Assembly: GCA_942159475.1 (NCBI GenBank)
Contig: OW804095.1
Coordinates: 90,533,740-90,597,739, forward strand
Direction of reading: 5' to 3'
DNA length: 64,000 bases
Source of the DNA: Sthenelais limicola
Taxonomy: Eukaryota; Annelida; Polychaeta; Phyllodocida; Sigalionidae
The notes below the pieces were generated by a model that was not told where the DNA came from, ran no database searches, and worked only from the letters and a program-made list of their open reading frames with translations. The translations under genes were made by a program, and so were the position numbers. Shown piece after piece: positions 35,112 to 46,002 of this stretch (positions are counted from its first letter, which is position 1; each line of letters opens with the position of its first letter).

Positions 35112-35299
35112 TTACTAGCAAATACCCGTGCTACGCACAGGATTTGCTAGTGGGACAGTGGAGCCCACATCCTCATCTCTCCTTGTTCCCTCTCCCACTA
35201 TCTTTCTCTTTCAAGTTGTCTCTATAACTTAGTATCTTCATACCACAAATGGAATCCTGTTTAGATGCTTTTTTTGGTCACTGTTCAGTGTTGTTGTGT

Positions 35300-35351
<52 letters not shown>

Positions 35352-35355
35352 AATC
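35112..35355 (+). repeat. TACTAGCAAA-headed pyrimidine-rich repeat with (CCCTGT)n
   Basis: Head TTACTAGCAAATACCCGTGC, then a pyrimidine-rich tract and about eight CCCTGT hexamers (35302-35350). The same head with a C/T-rich body appears at 40540, 51954 and 54891, and inverted at 47971-47985, so this is one interspersed family. Confidence 0.75.
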
Positions 35356-35539
35356 CCTCTTCCGTTCCCTCTTTCTTTGTTAGGTAATTAGAGGGCGGGT
35401 CCCCCCCCCCCCCCGCTCAACTTCAAAAACCATCACAAACAATAGTTTATGAACTGATTCAACACTGACAATGCTCCTTTTGGTGGTAATATATCAACTC
35501 CCATCCCGTAGTGAAGCAATGATGTGCCCGTCCATGACG

Positions 35540-36580
35540 TCATGCTTTGGGTGATTGTACGATCGAAGCACCCCAGGATCCAGGCGCCCTGAGACCGAGA
35601 CACCCTGGCTGAGACCCGTGCGCCCCGACCTAAGATTGAAGCGCCCACCGCATACATCAAAGCGCCCCGCCAGTGTTGGATCGAAGCGCCCTGCTGGTCT
35701 GGGCTTCCGTTTTTTACGTGTCGGCGAGCTGTTTTAAAATTGCCATATCTTCGCCAATATTGAATATTTGAACAAATCCTTTTAGAATCCTCAAGAAATA
35801 CTTACTGACGTCATATCTATGAGGCGGGATGATTCTTTATTATTATTGACTTAAAATCTTGTGAATCCATATGCAGATGTCAATGTCTGTCAGTCAGACA
35901 TGGCCAACCTCTCTCCACACTCAGACACTCAAAAAAATAACGTGAAAACAGTGGTTTGAATGCATGACAGGTGTTAATTGTTAGATATCAGCCTTGGAAA
36001 GGTAAACAGAGGTAATCCTAACCATGTAATAGAATTTCATTTCACTGAGGAGGCTACTTAAATGATTGTTACAAAACATGCTTAGCGGCCGTGCTAAAAC
36101 ACTCTATTATCGTCCATGTGTATGGCTAAACATTTACCAATTTTTACAGCATTTCCAGAGTCCGAAACTTTGTATAATTAAAACATTGTTTAATCATTGT
36201 ATGTCATATTCTAACCTGTTCATATGGGATTATGTTATCCTTATTAAGCTTAGGTATATTTTGAAAATGGTACCCAAAAACGCAGTTGCATTTTTTGACA
36301 TGTATGTCCCATGGGGCACTTCGGTCTGAGACCGTGGGTGCTTCGATCTAACACCTAACATCTAACATCTAACGCTTTGATGTAAGCAGTAGGTGCCTCG
36401 ACCTTAGGCCGGGGCACTTGGGTCCAGGCGCTTGATGCTTCGATCTGGGCGCCTCGATCTTGGGGCGCTTGCATCTCAGCACCCTTTGGGTGACCCAGAA
36501 ACCTGGTGTAGGGGCACTGATAGGTTTGTTTTCAGGCAGCACTGGGGGCCCTGGATGGGGGGGGGCTCGATGTAAACCCA
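35540..36580. mobile_element. Candidate 1-kb inverted-repeat element with GATCGAAGCGCCC arrays
   Basis: The left array (35567-35700) contains about seven degenerate units of GATCGAAGCGCCC at 16-28 bp spacing. The right array (36311-36500) has the same units in reverse complement. Unit order matches across the arms: the left CCGACCTAAGATTGAAGCGC and TACATCAAAGCG correspond to right-arm blocks read in reverse. The 600 bp between is AT-rich and holds no transposase. I could not fix the ends or a target duplication. Confidence 0.6.
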
Positions 36581-37035
36581 TTTCTAACCCCTTTTCAACC
36601 CTAATTTGTTAATGAAACATAGTGGAATGGTTCAGCACCATTTTTAGCAATGTGCATGTGAAATATAATGGATATCTGGCCAGCGGTTTCAGAGAAGATA
36701 GCAGTTTAAGGCCCCAAATCCTTATTTTATTAAGATACTTTGGAAGTGTCTACTGAGCGTAATGTCCAGAGAAAGGTTACTGTATAAGCAGCGTGTTGGG
36801 GCCGACATGCAGTATGGGAATTAATGCCAAACTGTAACGTGGCCACAATGCTCACCACAGCACTACCATCACACAGTAGTGAGTTCTTTCATTAAAACTG
36901 GGGGCAGGGGTTAATTTTAGAATTATGGATTCTTATTTTTAGGCCTGTGATGGCTGACGAAAATACTCTTTAATTATTACTTTTGGTAATATAAGATGGA
37001 AAGACCACATTGAACACCAAACTGGAGGTTAATTA
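36581..37035. other. No gene recognised
   Basis: Flanking DNA to the left of the L1-like insertion. Nothing recognisable. Confidence 0.4.
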
Positions 37036-39204
37036 TTTCATATCATTTTTTTTTTTTGTTTTTACAAAAGACTTTATTTACTGTAACCTGCCGTCTGGGC
37101 TTCTACAATTCTAAAGACATATGTGGATAATATGGTAGTTAGGAAAAATAAAACTTCAGCCTTTCAGCACCTCAATATACTCTGTGATACCTTCGGCTAC
37201 ACGCCGCCATATTTTTTTTTCCTCCTCACTATTTTTCTTAAAATCGAAGGCATATATAACAACATTACATCTCATACGAAGTTCATACATTGCAGTCAAA
37301 ATATCAATGTTACCTTTGGCAAACAACTTCTGTCTATATATAAATGATTTTACCTGGAGAATAATCCAGTTTATTATTTTGGAACTTAAATTCGTGACAT
37401 CGATTCCAAAAATAATCTCAATAGGTCTTATGACTATATATCTTCCTTTTCGATTAAATATTATTTTACCACTGCTGTCAGTATTTAAATAGCCACATTC
37501 ATAGATCCATTTAAGGATGTTTTGCCATAGCTCTTTTGTTCTCTTGCATGTTACTAAAAAGTGAATTAAATCATCTTTTTTCTTACAGTAGGAGCATGTG
37601 TCAGTTTTTATCACATCAATTTGTTTCAAATATACATTGCAAGTTAGCACGCCATGTAAGATTTTGTACTGAAATACATGAATTCTTGCCTCCGTAGAGA
37701 CCTTATAAGGCGTGGAGAAAATATCATCCCATTGGATCTTATCATATTCTTCTTTAGACAATTCTAACCTTTGTTGCCATTTCTGTAATTTTTGCCATTT
37801 TGGTTTCAATTTGGTTAGCAGCTGGTTATAAACACTCTTTGCTGTACATTCGACAATGTTTAACTCCTTTCCTGCAATTTCAAAGACCACAGAGTTTCTT
37901 AGAGTATAATTTCTTTCCCTTTTTATACAATTAATCCATTCTTTCGGAATTGCTTTCTTTAACATTTGTCTAGAAAAGCATGAGGGTCTAAATTCGAAAT
38001 TAGATGCTAGTTCATTTGTAGACATCATACTACCATTTTCATTGAAAATATCTCCAACGACAGTAATTCCCTTTTGCTTCCACTCTGACCAATACAACAT
38101 CTGGCCTTTATCTTTTATATATCTATTAGCCCAGATTCTTTCTCCAAGAATTTGTTCGATACTCTCTGGCTTTAGTTTAAAATAATATTTATTCCATATT
38201 TCGAATAGTTCTTTGTAGAATTTATTAATCGCGATTGTAGGTTTGAATCTACACAAGAATATCTCATCTATATCTCTTTGGTGAAAAGCTTCTAAGACTT
38301 CAAACCACGATTTATTTCTATTCAAAAGAATTCTTCTAACCCACATTATTCTATTTGTTTGATATATTTCTCTGATTAGTCTGAGATTTAAGCCTCCTTT
38401 CCCTGCTTTTTGAGCTAGGAAGTTTACACCTATGCTGTGATGGTCACTGTTGTATACAAATTTAAGTACAACTTTCTCTATCTCCTTTAACAATGTTTCA
38501 TTAAAGTGGATACAGGATAAAGCATGTTGAAACACCGGCAACAAAAAGACATTACAAATTAGTATTCTGCCCTTTGTAGTTAAGAAGCGATTTTTCCATG
38601 CATTGATGGTTTCTTTTATCTTGTTCAACAGCTCCGAGCTGTTGATTTTGAACATTTCATCTTCATTTCTTGGATTTAAGAGATTAATTCCAAGTATTTT
38701 CATTTGGTTAGTCCAATCGACACTGAGAAGAGTACGGTTTGTTATTGTGATATTTCCAATTATGAATCCCTTTGATTTACTTGGATTTAGCGATAGACCA
38801 GATGCTAAGGAGAAATTTTCAATAACTCTTACCGCCTGTACTAGGGAAAATTCATCTTTGACCAATAAAGTCAGATCGTCAGCAAATTGTACCAGCTTTG
38901 TTTCAATATTTGCATATTTTATACCTATTATATTCTCATTTCTTCTGATTTGTTCTGATAATTTTTCAGCGACAACTATAAAGAGGATAGAAGATATGGG
39001 ATCTCCTTGTTTTACTCCTTTCTCTACATTAAACCATCTCGACGAAAAGCCATTGTTCATAAAGCTTGCTTTTGAGCCTTTTAACAAAGTTTTAACCCAA
39101 GAAATAAACATAGAATCGATACAGTGAGCTTTTAAAGCTTTTTCTATGAATGTCCAATCAATGGAATCATAAGCTTTGGAGAAATCGACCTTTCATATCA
39201 TTTT
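37036..39204 (-). mobile_element. 5'-truncated L1/Tx1-like LINE with perfect 14-bp TSD
   Basis: TTTCATATCATTTT occurs at 37036-37049 and again at 39191-39204. Between them a minus-strand insert runs from 39190 (5' end, truncated inside RT motif A) to a poly(A) tail, seen as a T run at 37046-37063. The last T bases of the left duplication cannot be told from the tail. An AATAAA lies about 15 bases before the tail (plus-strand 37073-37078). These are the classic marks of target-primed reverse transcription: 5' truncation, A tail and flanking duplication. A perfect duplication and an unbroken frame indicate a young insertion. Confidence 0.92.
37156..39190 (-). CDS. LINE reverse transcriptase and zf-RVT C-terminus, 5'-truncated but open
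   Basis: The frame is open for 677 codons from the truncation point to the stop; the first Met (39111) is 26 codons in and is not a natural start. The remnant begins VDFSKAYDSIDW, the motif A block with the first catalytic Asp. Then come GVKQGDPISS (motif B), QFADDLTLL (motif C, catalytic Asp pair) and LSLNPSKSKGF, followed by a long helical region. Near the C-terminus CSYCKKKDDLIHFLVTCKRTKELW is the zinc-knuckle-like zf-RVT domain typical of L1/Tx1-type and plant-like LINEs. Fingers, endonuclease and ORF1 are missing. No stop or frameshift is visible, and catalytic residues are intact in what remains. With no promoter and no endonuclease it is a dead-on-arrival copy. Confidence 0.9.
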
Positions 39205-40539
39205 ATTGCTGAACGTTTTATCGGGAAGATTATCATAATTATATAGCTTCAGTGTATTAATCTGTCCTTGCCCATTTCATCAGTTTTGGTCTGCTAGTTG
39301 TGTTCAATAATCATGGTAGTCAATGTATTTTCTGTCTGCTCGAGGTGTTCAATGTTTTCTTTTTGTAACCATGGCAACAGCTTTCCGATGGGACAGGGAA
39401 CTTATTGGGTGGTGCAGTGGCATGATGCAAGGAGAGTTTCCTAGTGGGCATGTGATGGCCATGCTACAGTTTGGCATTAATTTCCCTAGGATACTGCATG
39501 TCTAGCAGTCTTCTGTATGTTTCTTCCAGGTGAAGCCTACTCATGCCATAATTTGATCCTTTTTGTCTCATATTTTTCATGGTATTCCGTTTCATGTTCT
39601 TGTTGATATGGTTTCACACTAGTTCTACGTTGCAGTGGCCATACTGCTACTGTTACTGGGTTTGTCAATCCTGTAATTGGTTGCCAAACAGACTTTGTAA
39701 GGATAGTATTATATAACCTCTGTTTTATTTGTTATGTTGTGTTGTAGATGTAACAATCACTGTTTTTGTTCCAATCTACTACTAAAGCTTGGGTAAATCA
39801 TGGCAAAATGAGCTGTTGGTTTTTAAAGTGTCAGTAAACCCCCAAATATTATGAGCAAATCCATTTCCTTGCTATTATTGAAATGTAACCACCCCGGTTT
39901 TACTTAATTCAAGTTATTATTTAGTGAGTTTTACCCATTTAAAGGAGTGAAAAGGTAGTTCCACAGTTTAACACTCTATTCAAGGCGCCACTGTTTGCCT
40001 ATGTCATAAAGCTGCGCCAATCTTGAAATGTACATGCAATGAACATAACAAACAACTCTCATAATTGCTGCTAGAAAGAAGGAGGGAGGGTGGGGTGGGA
40101 GGAAGGAGTTTGACCAAAGCAGGTTTGCAGACCAAAACAAACTGTGTTACATGTATAGTTCTCTGGTGAAAACAATGGCTGAAAGCATTGACAGGGAACT
40201 GTTTCAATTGCTGGGAGATTGGGGGGAAAGGTAGGGATATTATGTTCATTTCTGGCGCAGCTTTGTGATGTCACACAGCACTCTCAGTGCCCTCTTGTGC
40301 TAAACAGACCTTTTCAACTAAGCTTTCCCAATTTGTGCCTGTAATTGACTATAAGTTAGACATAAATGGAAGTAAAAAAATTGAGACTTGGCTGTTGTAT
40401 TTATGGCTCCATGAAGTTTGTTGTCCTAAAAGTGACCGGGAACCCGTTAACTGACCCTTTAAGACACTGAATAAGATGAAGGTAAAAGCCGAGCAATATG
40501 GCTCCCACTTTTGGGTTGAATGAACAGTTCATAACCATA
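39205..40539. other. No gene recognised
   Basis: Right flank of the L1-like insertion. Short overlapping frames only; no family resemblance. Confidence 0.4.
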
Positions 40540-40790
40540 ATAGCAAAGTACCTGTCCTCTGGATGGACCCCCTCTCTCCCCGCACTTTCCCCTCTCCCTT
40601 TTTTCCCTCCCCCTCTTCTGTCTTTCAAACCTGTTTTTCTCTACCAACCCCATCTCTGATTCCCCCTCTCCCTCCCCTCATGCTCCCCCTCCCCGCTTTC
40701 TCACCTTACCCCCTCTCCCTTGCCCTACATCCTCTTCCCCCATCTTTTCCCTCCCTATTTCTTTCCCTCCCCATGTTATGTCACATTACG
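40540..40790 (+). repeat. TAGCAAAGTACC-headed pyrimidine-rich repeat
   Basis: ATAGCAAAGTACCTGTCCTC, then CTGGATGGACCCCC and a long C/T tract. It is closely similar along its length to 54891-55118, including AACCCCATCTCTGATTCCCC and TCATGCTCCCCCTCCCC. The apparent frames in it are low-complexity artefacts. Confidence 0.8.
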
Positions 40791-41051
40791 TAACATTGTG
40801 TAATAAATCAGTTGCTTCGCTCTTCTCACAAAAACCACATGTATTCTTCCATCATACCTTAACACCCATCCCCCTCTCCAATACCCCAACCCTCTCCATC
40901 CCCTCTTCTTCACTCTCCCACTTCTCTGCATGTAGTCAGATCCCCCTGTGAAGTGACATCACACTCTCACACTTCATTTGGTCCTGTGGAGAGGGTACAA
41001 CGTAAGATGACACAATAGAGTATCTCCAATTACCTCTAACTTTGATGTCGT
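40791..41051. other. C/T-rich flank, no gene
   Basis: Continues pyrimidine-rich to about 40960. No gene seen. Confidence 0.4.
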
Positions 41052-41873
41052 TCAAGGTGATGCCCAGGGATAACCACGACAAAATGAGTGGGAAGTTAAG
41101 GAGTCAGTTAATCCGGCAGAGGAAGATAAAGCACACAGTTTCTTGGAGAACTGGTCATAGCCAAGGCTCCCATATGAGGAAAACAAGGTGTCAGAAGCAG
41201 GAATGTCCTGGTCTAAAAGCTTTCTGATCCAATACACTGGGTATAGGGGTTTATTAGAAATAATTATAATAATTGAAATATAGAATAATATATATAATAT
41301 AGAAAAAAAAGGGGAAGAAGATGACTTAGTTGTTCCAACGTATACAACCAAACCCCCAGGCACAAGGGAAATGTTAATGCGAAGCAGCATGTGGGGAGGG
41401 TTGACCACATGGCCAATCCTTAATAAGGATCTGAATACAAATATAAATGCAGACCAGTACAATAAGTCTAAATCGTCTTGTAAGTCCAGACAAGGGTACA
41501 TTTTCATAAAATCTGAAGGCTTGATGGGAGGAGCAGGGGTGGGAGCAGCTCCAGGAAGACTCTTTGTCCCACGAAGCACTGATTTAATGGCTGGGTGTGA
41601 CATGAGGGCAGTCCAGGCCCAACAATCTGGCATACGAAATCACACCAGCCACATATGTACAAACTGACGAATATCTCATGACTGCAGGTAAGTATGCACA
41701 AAAGGAGGATAGCTTTTGCACCATGATGGGCATAACGACGATGAATTTTCATCCAGGAAGGACTTGAAAAGATTCCATTGTCTAACCCTTTGAAGCTTGG
41801 TAGAAGGAGCAAGGGCTAGACCCCTGAGTTGAATAACTCTATCCGACCATTTGCTGAGCCCTGGAGGAGACAA
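41052..41873 (-). pseudogene. DIRS tyrosine recombinase
   Basis: The N-terminal SAM-like core-binding part is at 41873-41676 (KWSDRVIQLRGLALAPSTKL, then VRQWNLFKSFL). The catalytic part is at 41633-41052: FRSLLRIGHVV holds the first catalytic Arg, then KTSSS-like sequence, YPVYWIRKLLDQD and SHSFCRG. In relatives the last block is SHxxRRG, so the Arg of the HxxR box appears replaced by Cys. The frame ends soon after with YPWASP and no terminal Tyr block. An AT-rich stretch (coding SPFFSILYILFYISIIIIIS) interrupts the middle and is probably a small insertion. These proteins integrate circular cDNA by site-specific recombination; this copy cannot. Confidence 0.82.
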
Positions 41874-42763
41874 TAGTCAGTGTTAATACAGCACAGGTTG
41901 CTCGACAGTAATAAGCTTGGAACAGGAGCATCAGCACCATAGGAAGGCAAACAAGAAAGGATATCTGCCACCACATTATTGTCAGTTTTAATGTATTTGG
42001 GGAGCAGAGAAATATTAAAAATGAAAAAGATCCAATATAACTCATAGAGCGATTGCATACATTGCCTACTACTGCTTGTTCCATTTTTCAGCATAGCCAT
42101 CACCTGAGTATTGTCTATGAAGCACACCACACTTTTATTTTTCAAAACACTGGCCCACCGTCTGATTCCAATCAGGACAGGGAATAATTCCTGGGTATTA
42201 ATGTTGGATGCCAGATCATTTTCCATAGGAACAGAAGGCATATGGCCTTCATGCTTGAAACATTCAGGTATCTCACAACTGTTCCAAGGTCCAGCAAACC
42301 AATCTGCTCCCATGAAGGCTGCAACACCCTTGGATGAAGAATCAGAAATGATGAGAAGATGGAATATATCCTTTTTCAACAAACCTACACCGTTGAAACA
42401 ATTGGAAAAAGACTCCCACCAGCTCAATTCCATCCTTGCCTCCTCTGATACAGGCATGAGCTGGAGTTTTTTCACTAGAATCATTTTGTACATGTCGAAG
42501 AAACGTCTACAGAAGGTCCTTCCTCCATGAAAGACTGCAGAACAATGGGATTTATACCCACAAAATTTCTTCAGTTGCTTCTTGGTCATATATTTAGCAT
42601 TTTTCACATCAGCAACCAGCTTCGTAAGCTTCTTCACTTTCCCTACAGGCAAGGAAAGGGTCATTTTCTCAGTGTCCAATGTGAAGCCCAGATATATACA
42701 CAAGTAGAGGAGGGGGGCGGTTACCTTCTTCCAGGCCACATGGAAGCCCAAGAAACGAAACAT
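41816..42763 (-). pseudogene. DIRS RT thumb and RNase H domains
   Basis: 315 codons. YLGFTLDTEKMTLSLP (about residues 24-39) follows the palm and is typical of DIRS RT. KKQLKKFCGYKSHCSAVFHGGRTF is the connection. IISDSSSKGVAAFMG, INTQELFPVLIGIRRW and CFIDNTQVMAML carry the Asp, Glu and Asp expected for the RNase H active site. The C-terminus with LPKYIKTDNNVVADILSC matches the last RNase H block (usual form DNxxADxLS). The frame is open, but upstream RT sequence is shifted. Confidence 0.85.
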
Positions 42764-42764
42764 G

Positions 42765-43365
42765 TTTCATATGAGTTTCTGAAGACAAAGAAGTCATCCA
42801 AAAAATTAATGACAGGAAATTAAAACAATTCAGATATACAACTTACAAAATAGTTTGAGATGCTGTTAAAAATGCAAGGACCAGTACGAAGCCCAAAGCA
42901 TAATCAACAAACAATTCCTCTTTACCATCAACATTCCATCTAAACCCACAATAATGACAGTGGTCAGGATTAATTGGGACAGCCCTATAGGCTGACTTAA
43001 TGTCAACAACAGCCATAAATGAACCTTCGTCGATTAAGCTTATAGCATCATCAATGGATTTAAAAGTAAATTGGTAGAACCAGGCTGTTACAATGCTCAT
43101 TTACTGATTGTGCCTAAGGTCTGCTACAATATGTTATGGCCTAATGCCCCCATCAGTCTTTGGGACAGCCCCAAGAGAATGGATACAGGTAGGAAGTTCA
43201 TTAGCAACAGAAATGAAACCTTCACTAAGTTCTTTGTTGACAGTATCATCCATCTTTGATTTTACCTCAGGTTCAAGGATCGATCGGAACACCTCGGAAG
43301 GCAACCAAACCCACCTTATTGGCTCTAGCTCTTACGACCTGGTCGTAGAGAAGGCTGGCCTTTAG
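42765..43365 (-). pseudogene. DIRS RT fingers and palm
   Basis: Upstream pieces EVKSKMDDTVNKELSEGFI and LGAVPKTDGGIR (about 43270-43135) are the RT entry blocks. From 43100, FMAVVDIKSAYRAVPINP is motif A (catalytic Asp), then ALGFVLVLAF, where relatives have LPFGLxSAP. INFLDDFFVFRN (about 42815-42780) is motif C with the Asp pair. These pieces lie in different frames with stops between, so the polyprotein is broken at least three times. Confidence 0.82.
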
Positions 43366-44500
43366 CGTATAAACTTGCGACCCTGCCTTCTCGCACATTG
43401 TAAGGCAGTGATTGACCATGCCCTGTATTTCATCAAGGGACCTCGTATCAGTCACTAATTTACTAATATGCTTCAGGTTGACCAATAGCAAATTTTCAAA
43501 TGAATCAATTGAATCACCTTTTTTAAGATCCTTGGTCTGGTTGAATGGGTGTGTTCTTGATCTTGACCTCTATCAGTCTCTGGCACAACCGCGCATATGA
43601 TGGGCCCCACCCAATGCGTAAATTGAACTATGAACACTGGCTTCATGTTCCCTACCGTAGCTGTCACTTGATGTAGAAGCCCTGGGTGAACCAACAGAGG
43701 TTGAAGAATCAGTCTTCTTAGCCTCTAAAGAGTTTTATAAATTTATAAAGCAGTTTGTGAGTCAATATATTTCCTAATTTTGTGCAGATGATGTGTTTTG
43801 TGTGCAATAGTTTTGATTGATTGGTTTGTGTGTGGTCGGATGCTCAGCTTATCATCAATTAAAAATCCTAGATATTTGTAAGTAGGGACTAGTTTCAGTT
43901 TTTTGTCGTGGTATAGTATTGCCTTTGATTTGCATAGCTTTCTGTTTTGTTTAGATCTTGAGATGAACATTGTGTTTGATTTTGCTGAATTGACAAGGAA
44001 GAGGTTATTGTTGCACCATGTGTGGAGAGAGTCTATAGAGTTCTGCATATTGGCGTAAAGAGTATCCAGATCTTTGCCATGAGTATAGATTAGCGTGTCA
44101 TCTGCATATGACCAATTCCACCAATTTGACAACATGGGGTTTTTAGCCTTGAAATTAATGAAATTGTCTAAATAATAATTTATTCTCACAAAATTGCTGT
44201 TTTTTGCTGATCAGATAGTCACATCCACTGTGGGAACCCTGTTGAGGGCACTTTTACCAGGGTAAAAACGATTTTTTGCAGAGAAAAATCGATTTTTGAG
44301 TTGAAAATCATTATTTAGTACTCTCTACATTCTTAATAAAGTGTTGAATTCTCAAGAAAAATAGTGAATTCCTTGTTTCCTTAGGTTTGCCCCGATAGCA
44401 GGTTGCTTTGAGATAAATTGTGCAAAAAATGTTCTAAAAAGAATAATTTTTAGGGTGACAGATGTGACAAAGAGGAAAAAAATCAGTGGGGTAGCCTGCT

Positions 44501-44900
44501 GTCGCCTGACGATTACATTGTAAATAAATGTAGAATAATTCCCAGAAAAATATATTTTTCACTTAGTTTTGACTCTAGAATAATAGAATGTCCAATATTT
44601 AACTTACAAAGACCAATAACTATTATGGGCAGTGGTCACAATTGAATCATATTCTAATAATAATATAGAGTGTGACTGGGGTGGAAAGGGGGGCCTGTAG
44701 TGTGACGATTACAATGTTGAGGGCCCTAGGAAACTTAATTGATATGAGATTAAGCAATTTTTTTACTGTAATAATTTAGTGAGGCTGTTTTTATTTTGTA
44801 ATGATAAATATTAGCATTATATTATTTTTTTAAGCACAATATGTGCTATAGTTTGTGGTGGGTCGCATGACGATGACAGTGTCGCCTGACGATTACAGTG
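44501..44900 (+). repeat. Internal GTCGCCTGACGATTACA motif array in copy B
   Basis: GTCGCCTGACGATTACATTG occurs at 44501, a variant at 44697 (16 of 20 matching), and a tandem pair at 44862 and 44881. Offsets from the element start are 391, 587, 752 and 771, against 385, 564, 727 and 745 in copy A, where the motif is different. Confidence 0.9.
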
Positions 44901-44927
44901 GTATAAATTTGAACTAAATATTTGAAG

Positions 44928-44947
44928 AAAAAAAAAAAAAAAAAAAA
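44928..44947 (+). repeat. Poly-A run (20 nt)
   Basis: Pure A run inside element copy B, read directly. Confidence 0.9.
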
Positions 44948-45849
44948 GCAGTTCAGTAGTAATCAACAACATTTTTTGGTTTTATGCAAGAACTAAATAC
45001 ATGTCTCTGTCGATTTAATTTGATTAGTTTTCCTGAATCCATCAATTGCACATGCATATATGTATGTATGTACTTGTATACATGTATGCATGTAGGGAGA
45101 GATATATATACATTATATATGGGCAGAGGGTCAATGACCTATCACCCTTGCTGCTGCCATTCTCATTACCATTACTGAATGGTTATTTGGCTGTAACTTT
45201 TCTTCTAGTTAGAATATTTTCACCAAATAAAAGGTCTTATGATCCTTATGTCGAGACCTATCAAGTACGAAATAGTTCAATACATTATGTGCATATTTGT
45301 TTTAATTTTTCTAATCTAAATTCTCATTTATGTTGAAATATGAACCATTATTTGTCATGCTATTTTTAGCATATTTTTCAGATTTGGGATCTATTTTTCG
45401 ACCCCCCCCTGTAAAATAATTACTAATAATTAGAATGGTTCCATACTTGGTAGTTCAATGCACATATATATAAGGTTGATAAAAAATAACAAATCAACTG
45501 ATTAATGTAAAAATTATTTTTGGGTACCCAGGGGGGGTCTAGGGGGCCAAATGTTGTCAAATTGGTGGAATTGGCCATATAAGGATATTTTTGTGTTTCT
45601 AATGTTGTGTGTAATGTCATTAATAAAGATAATGAACATTAATGGCCCAATGATTGAGCCTTGAGGGACTCCAATTGTAGTGGGTGCTTTATCAGAGAGA
45701 TTGTTATTGACTATGGTTAGCTGCTTTCTGTTTTGAAGATATGATTTGCACCAGTTAAGGAGTGACCCTTTGATGCCTATGTGATTCAGTTTAGATGATT
45801 TAGATGTCTCAGCACATTGAGACAAAGTTTCACTAGTAGTATGCAGACC

Positions 45850-46000
45850 CTAATTAGGCAAGACAGGCATTATGGTGTTTTTAATCGTTAGTTTAAAATG
45901 ATCAAAAGAATCTATCATTCTGAATTGAATATTTAGATCGTTCCACTCTGAGCAGACATTATAGTACAATGATTTTTTGAATTTGTTACTCTTGAGTCTT
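45850..46000 (-). pseudogene. LINE ORF2 extreme C-terminus
   Basis: KSLYYNVCSEWNDLNIQF and DHFKLTIKNTIM followed by a stop at 45850 match the tail of non-LTR ORF2 proteins (WNxLxxxxR then FKxxLK). It lies upstream, in minus-strand order, of the split RT, so it belongs to another copy. It is cut off at about 46000 by the recombinase fragment on the opposite strand. Confidence 0.65.
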
Positions 46001-46002
46001 CT

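Larger units (their letters stand above)
41052..43740 (-). mobile_element. DIRS-like tyrosine-recombinase retroelement, degenerate
   Basis: On the minus strand the order is a Ser/Thr-rich gag-like tail (about 43740-43580), the RT start (43365-42765), RT thumb plus RNase H (42763-41816), then a tyrosine recombinase (41873-41052, overlapping RNase H in another frame). This is the layout of DIRS-type elements, which have no integrase or aspartic protease. Several frameshifts and stops make it inactive. I did not find its terminal inverted repeats. At the upstream side it stops abruptly at a LINE relic (43743), which suggests that one inserted in or deleted the other. Confidence 0.85.
44110..45576 (+). 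mobile_element. Non-autonomous TIR DNA element, family 2 copy B (1.47 kb)
   Basis: The ends 44110-44135 and 45551-45576 are inverted over 26 bp with one mismatch, including CCAATTCCACCAATTTGACA. ATAT directly flanks it on both sides (44106-44109, 45577-45580); CATAT would also fit if the terminus is one base shorter. Interruption of a LINE RT frame fixes the borders. The right third (from 45119) is homologous to 13116-13540 of copy A, roughly four-fifths identical by eye over 180 bp. No transposase frame. Confidence 0.92.
43743..45825 (-). pseudogene. LINE RT split by a 1.47-kb TIR element
   Basis: On the minus strand the first part (45825-45580) reads KLNHIGIKGSLLNWCKSYL, GVPQGSIIGPLMF (motif B) and NTKISLY. 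The second part (44109-43743) reads ADDTLIYTHG (motif C), LFLVNSAKSNTMF, YLGFLIDD and HKIRKYIDSQTAL. The element at 44110-45576 sits exactly between Tyr and Ala-Asp-Asp. Removing it with one 4-bp duplication (1471 bp) puts both parts in the same frame. Motif A is already lost at the upstream side (before about 45795) and the C-terminus is cut at the DIRS border. A CR1/jockey-type RT is the likely family. Confidence 0.9.

Noticed and set aside
35302..35350. CRISPR-like array
   Set aside because: Hexamer microsatellite without spacers; no repeat-spacer structure anywhere in the window, and the DNA is animal nuclear.
38603..39127. 174-codon plus-strand frame
   Set aside because: Antisense shadow of the L1-like RT, which has clear RT motifs on the minus strand.
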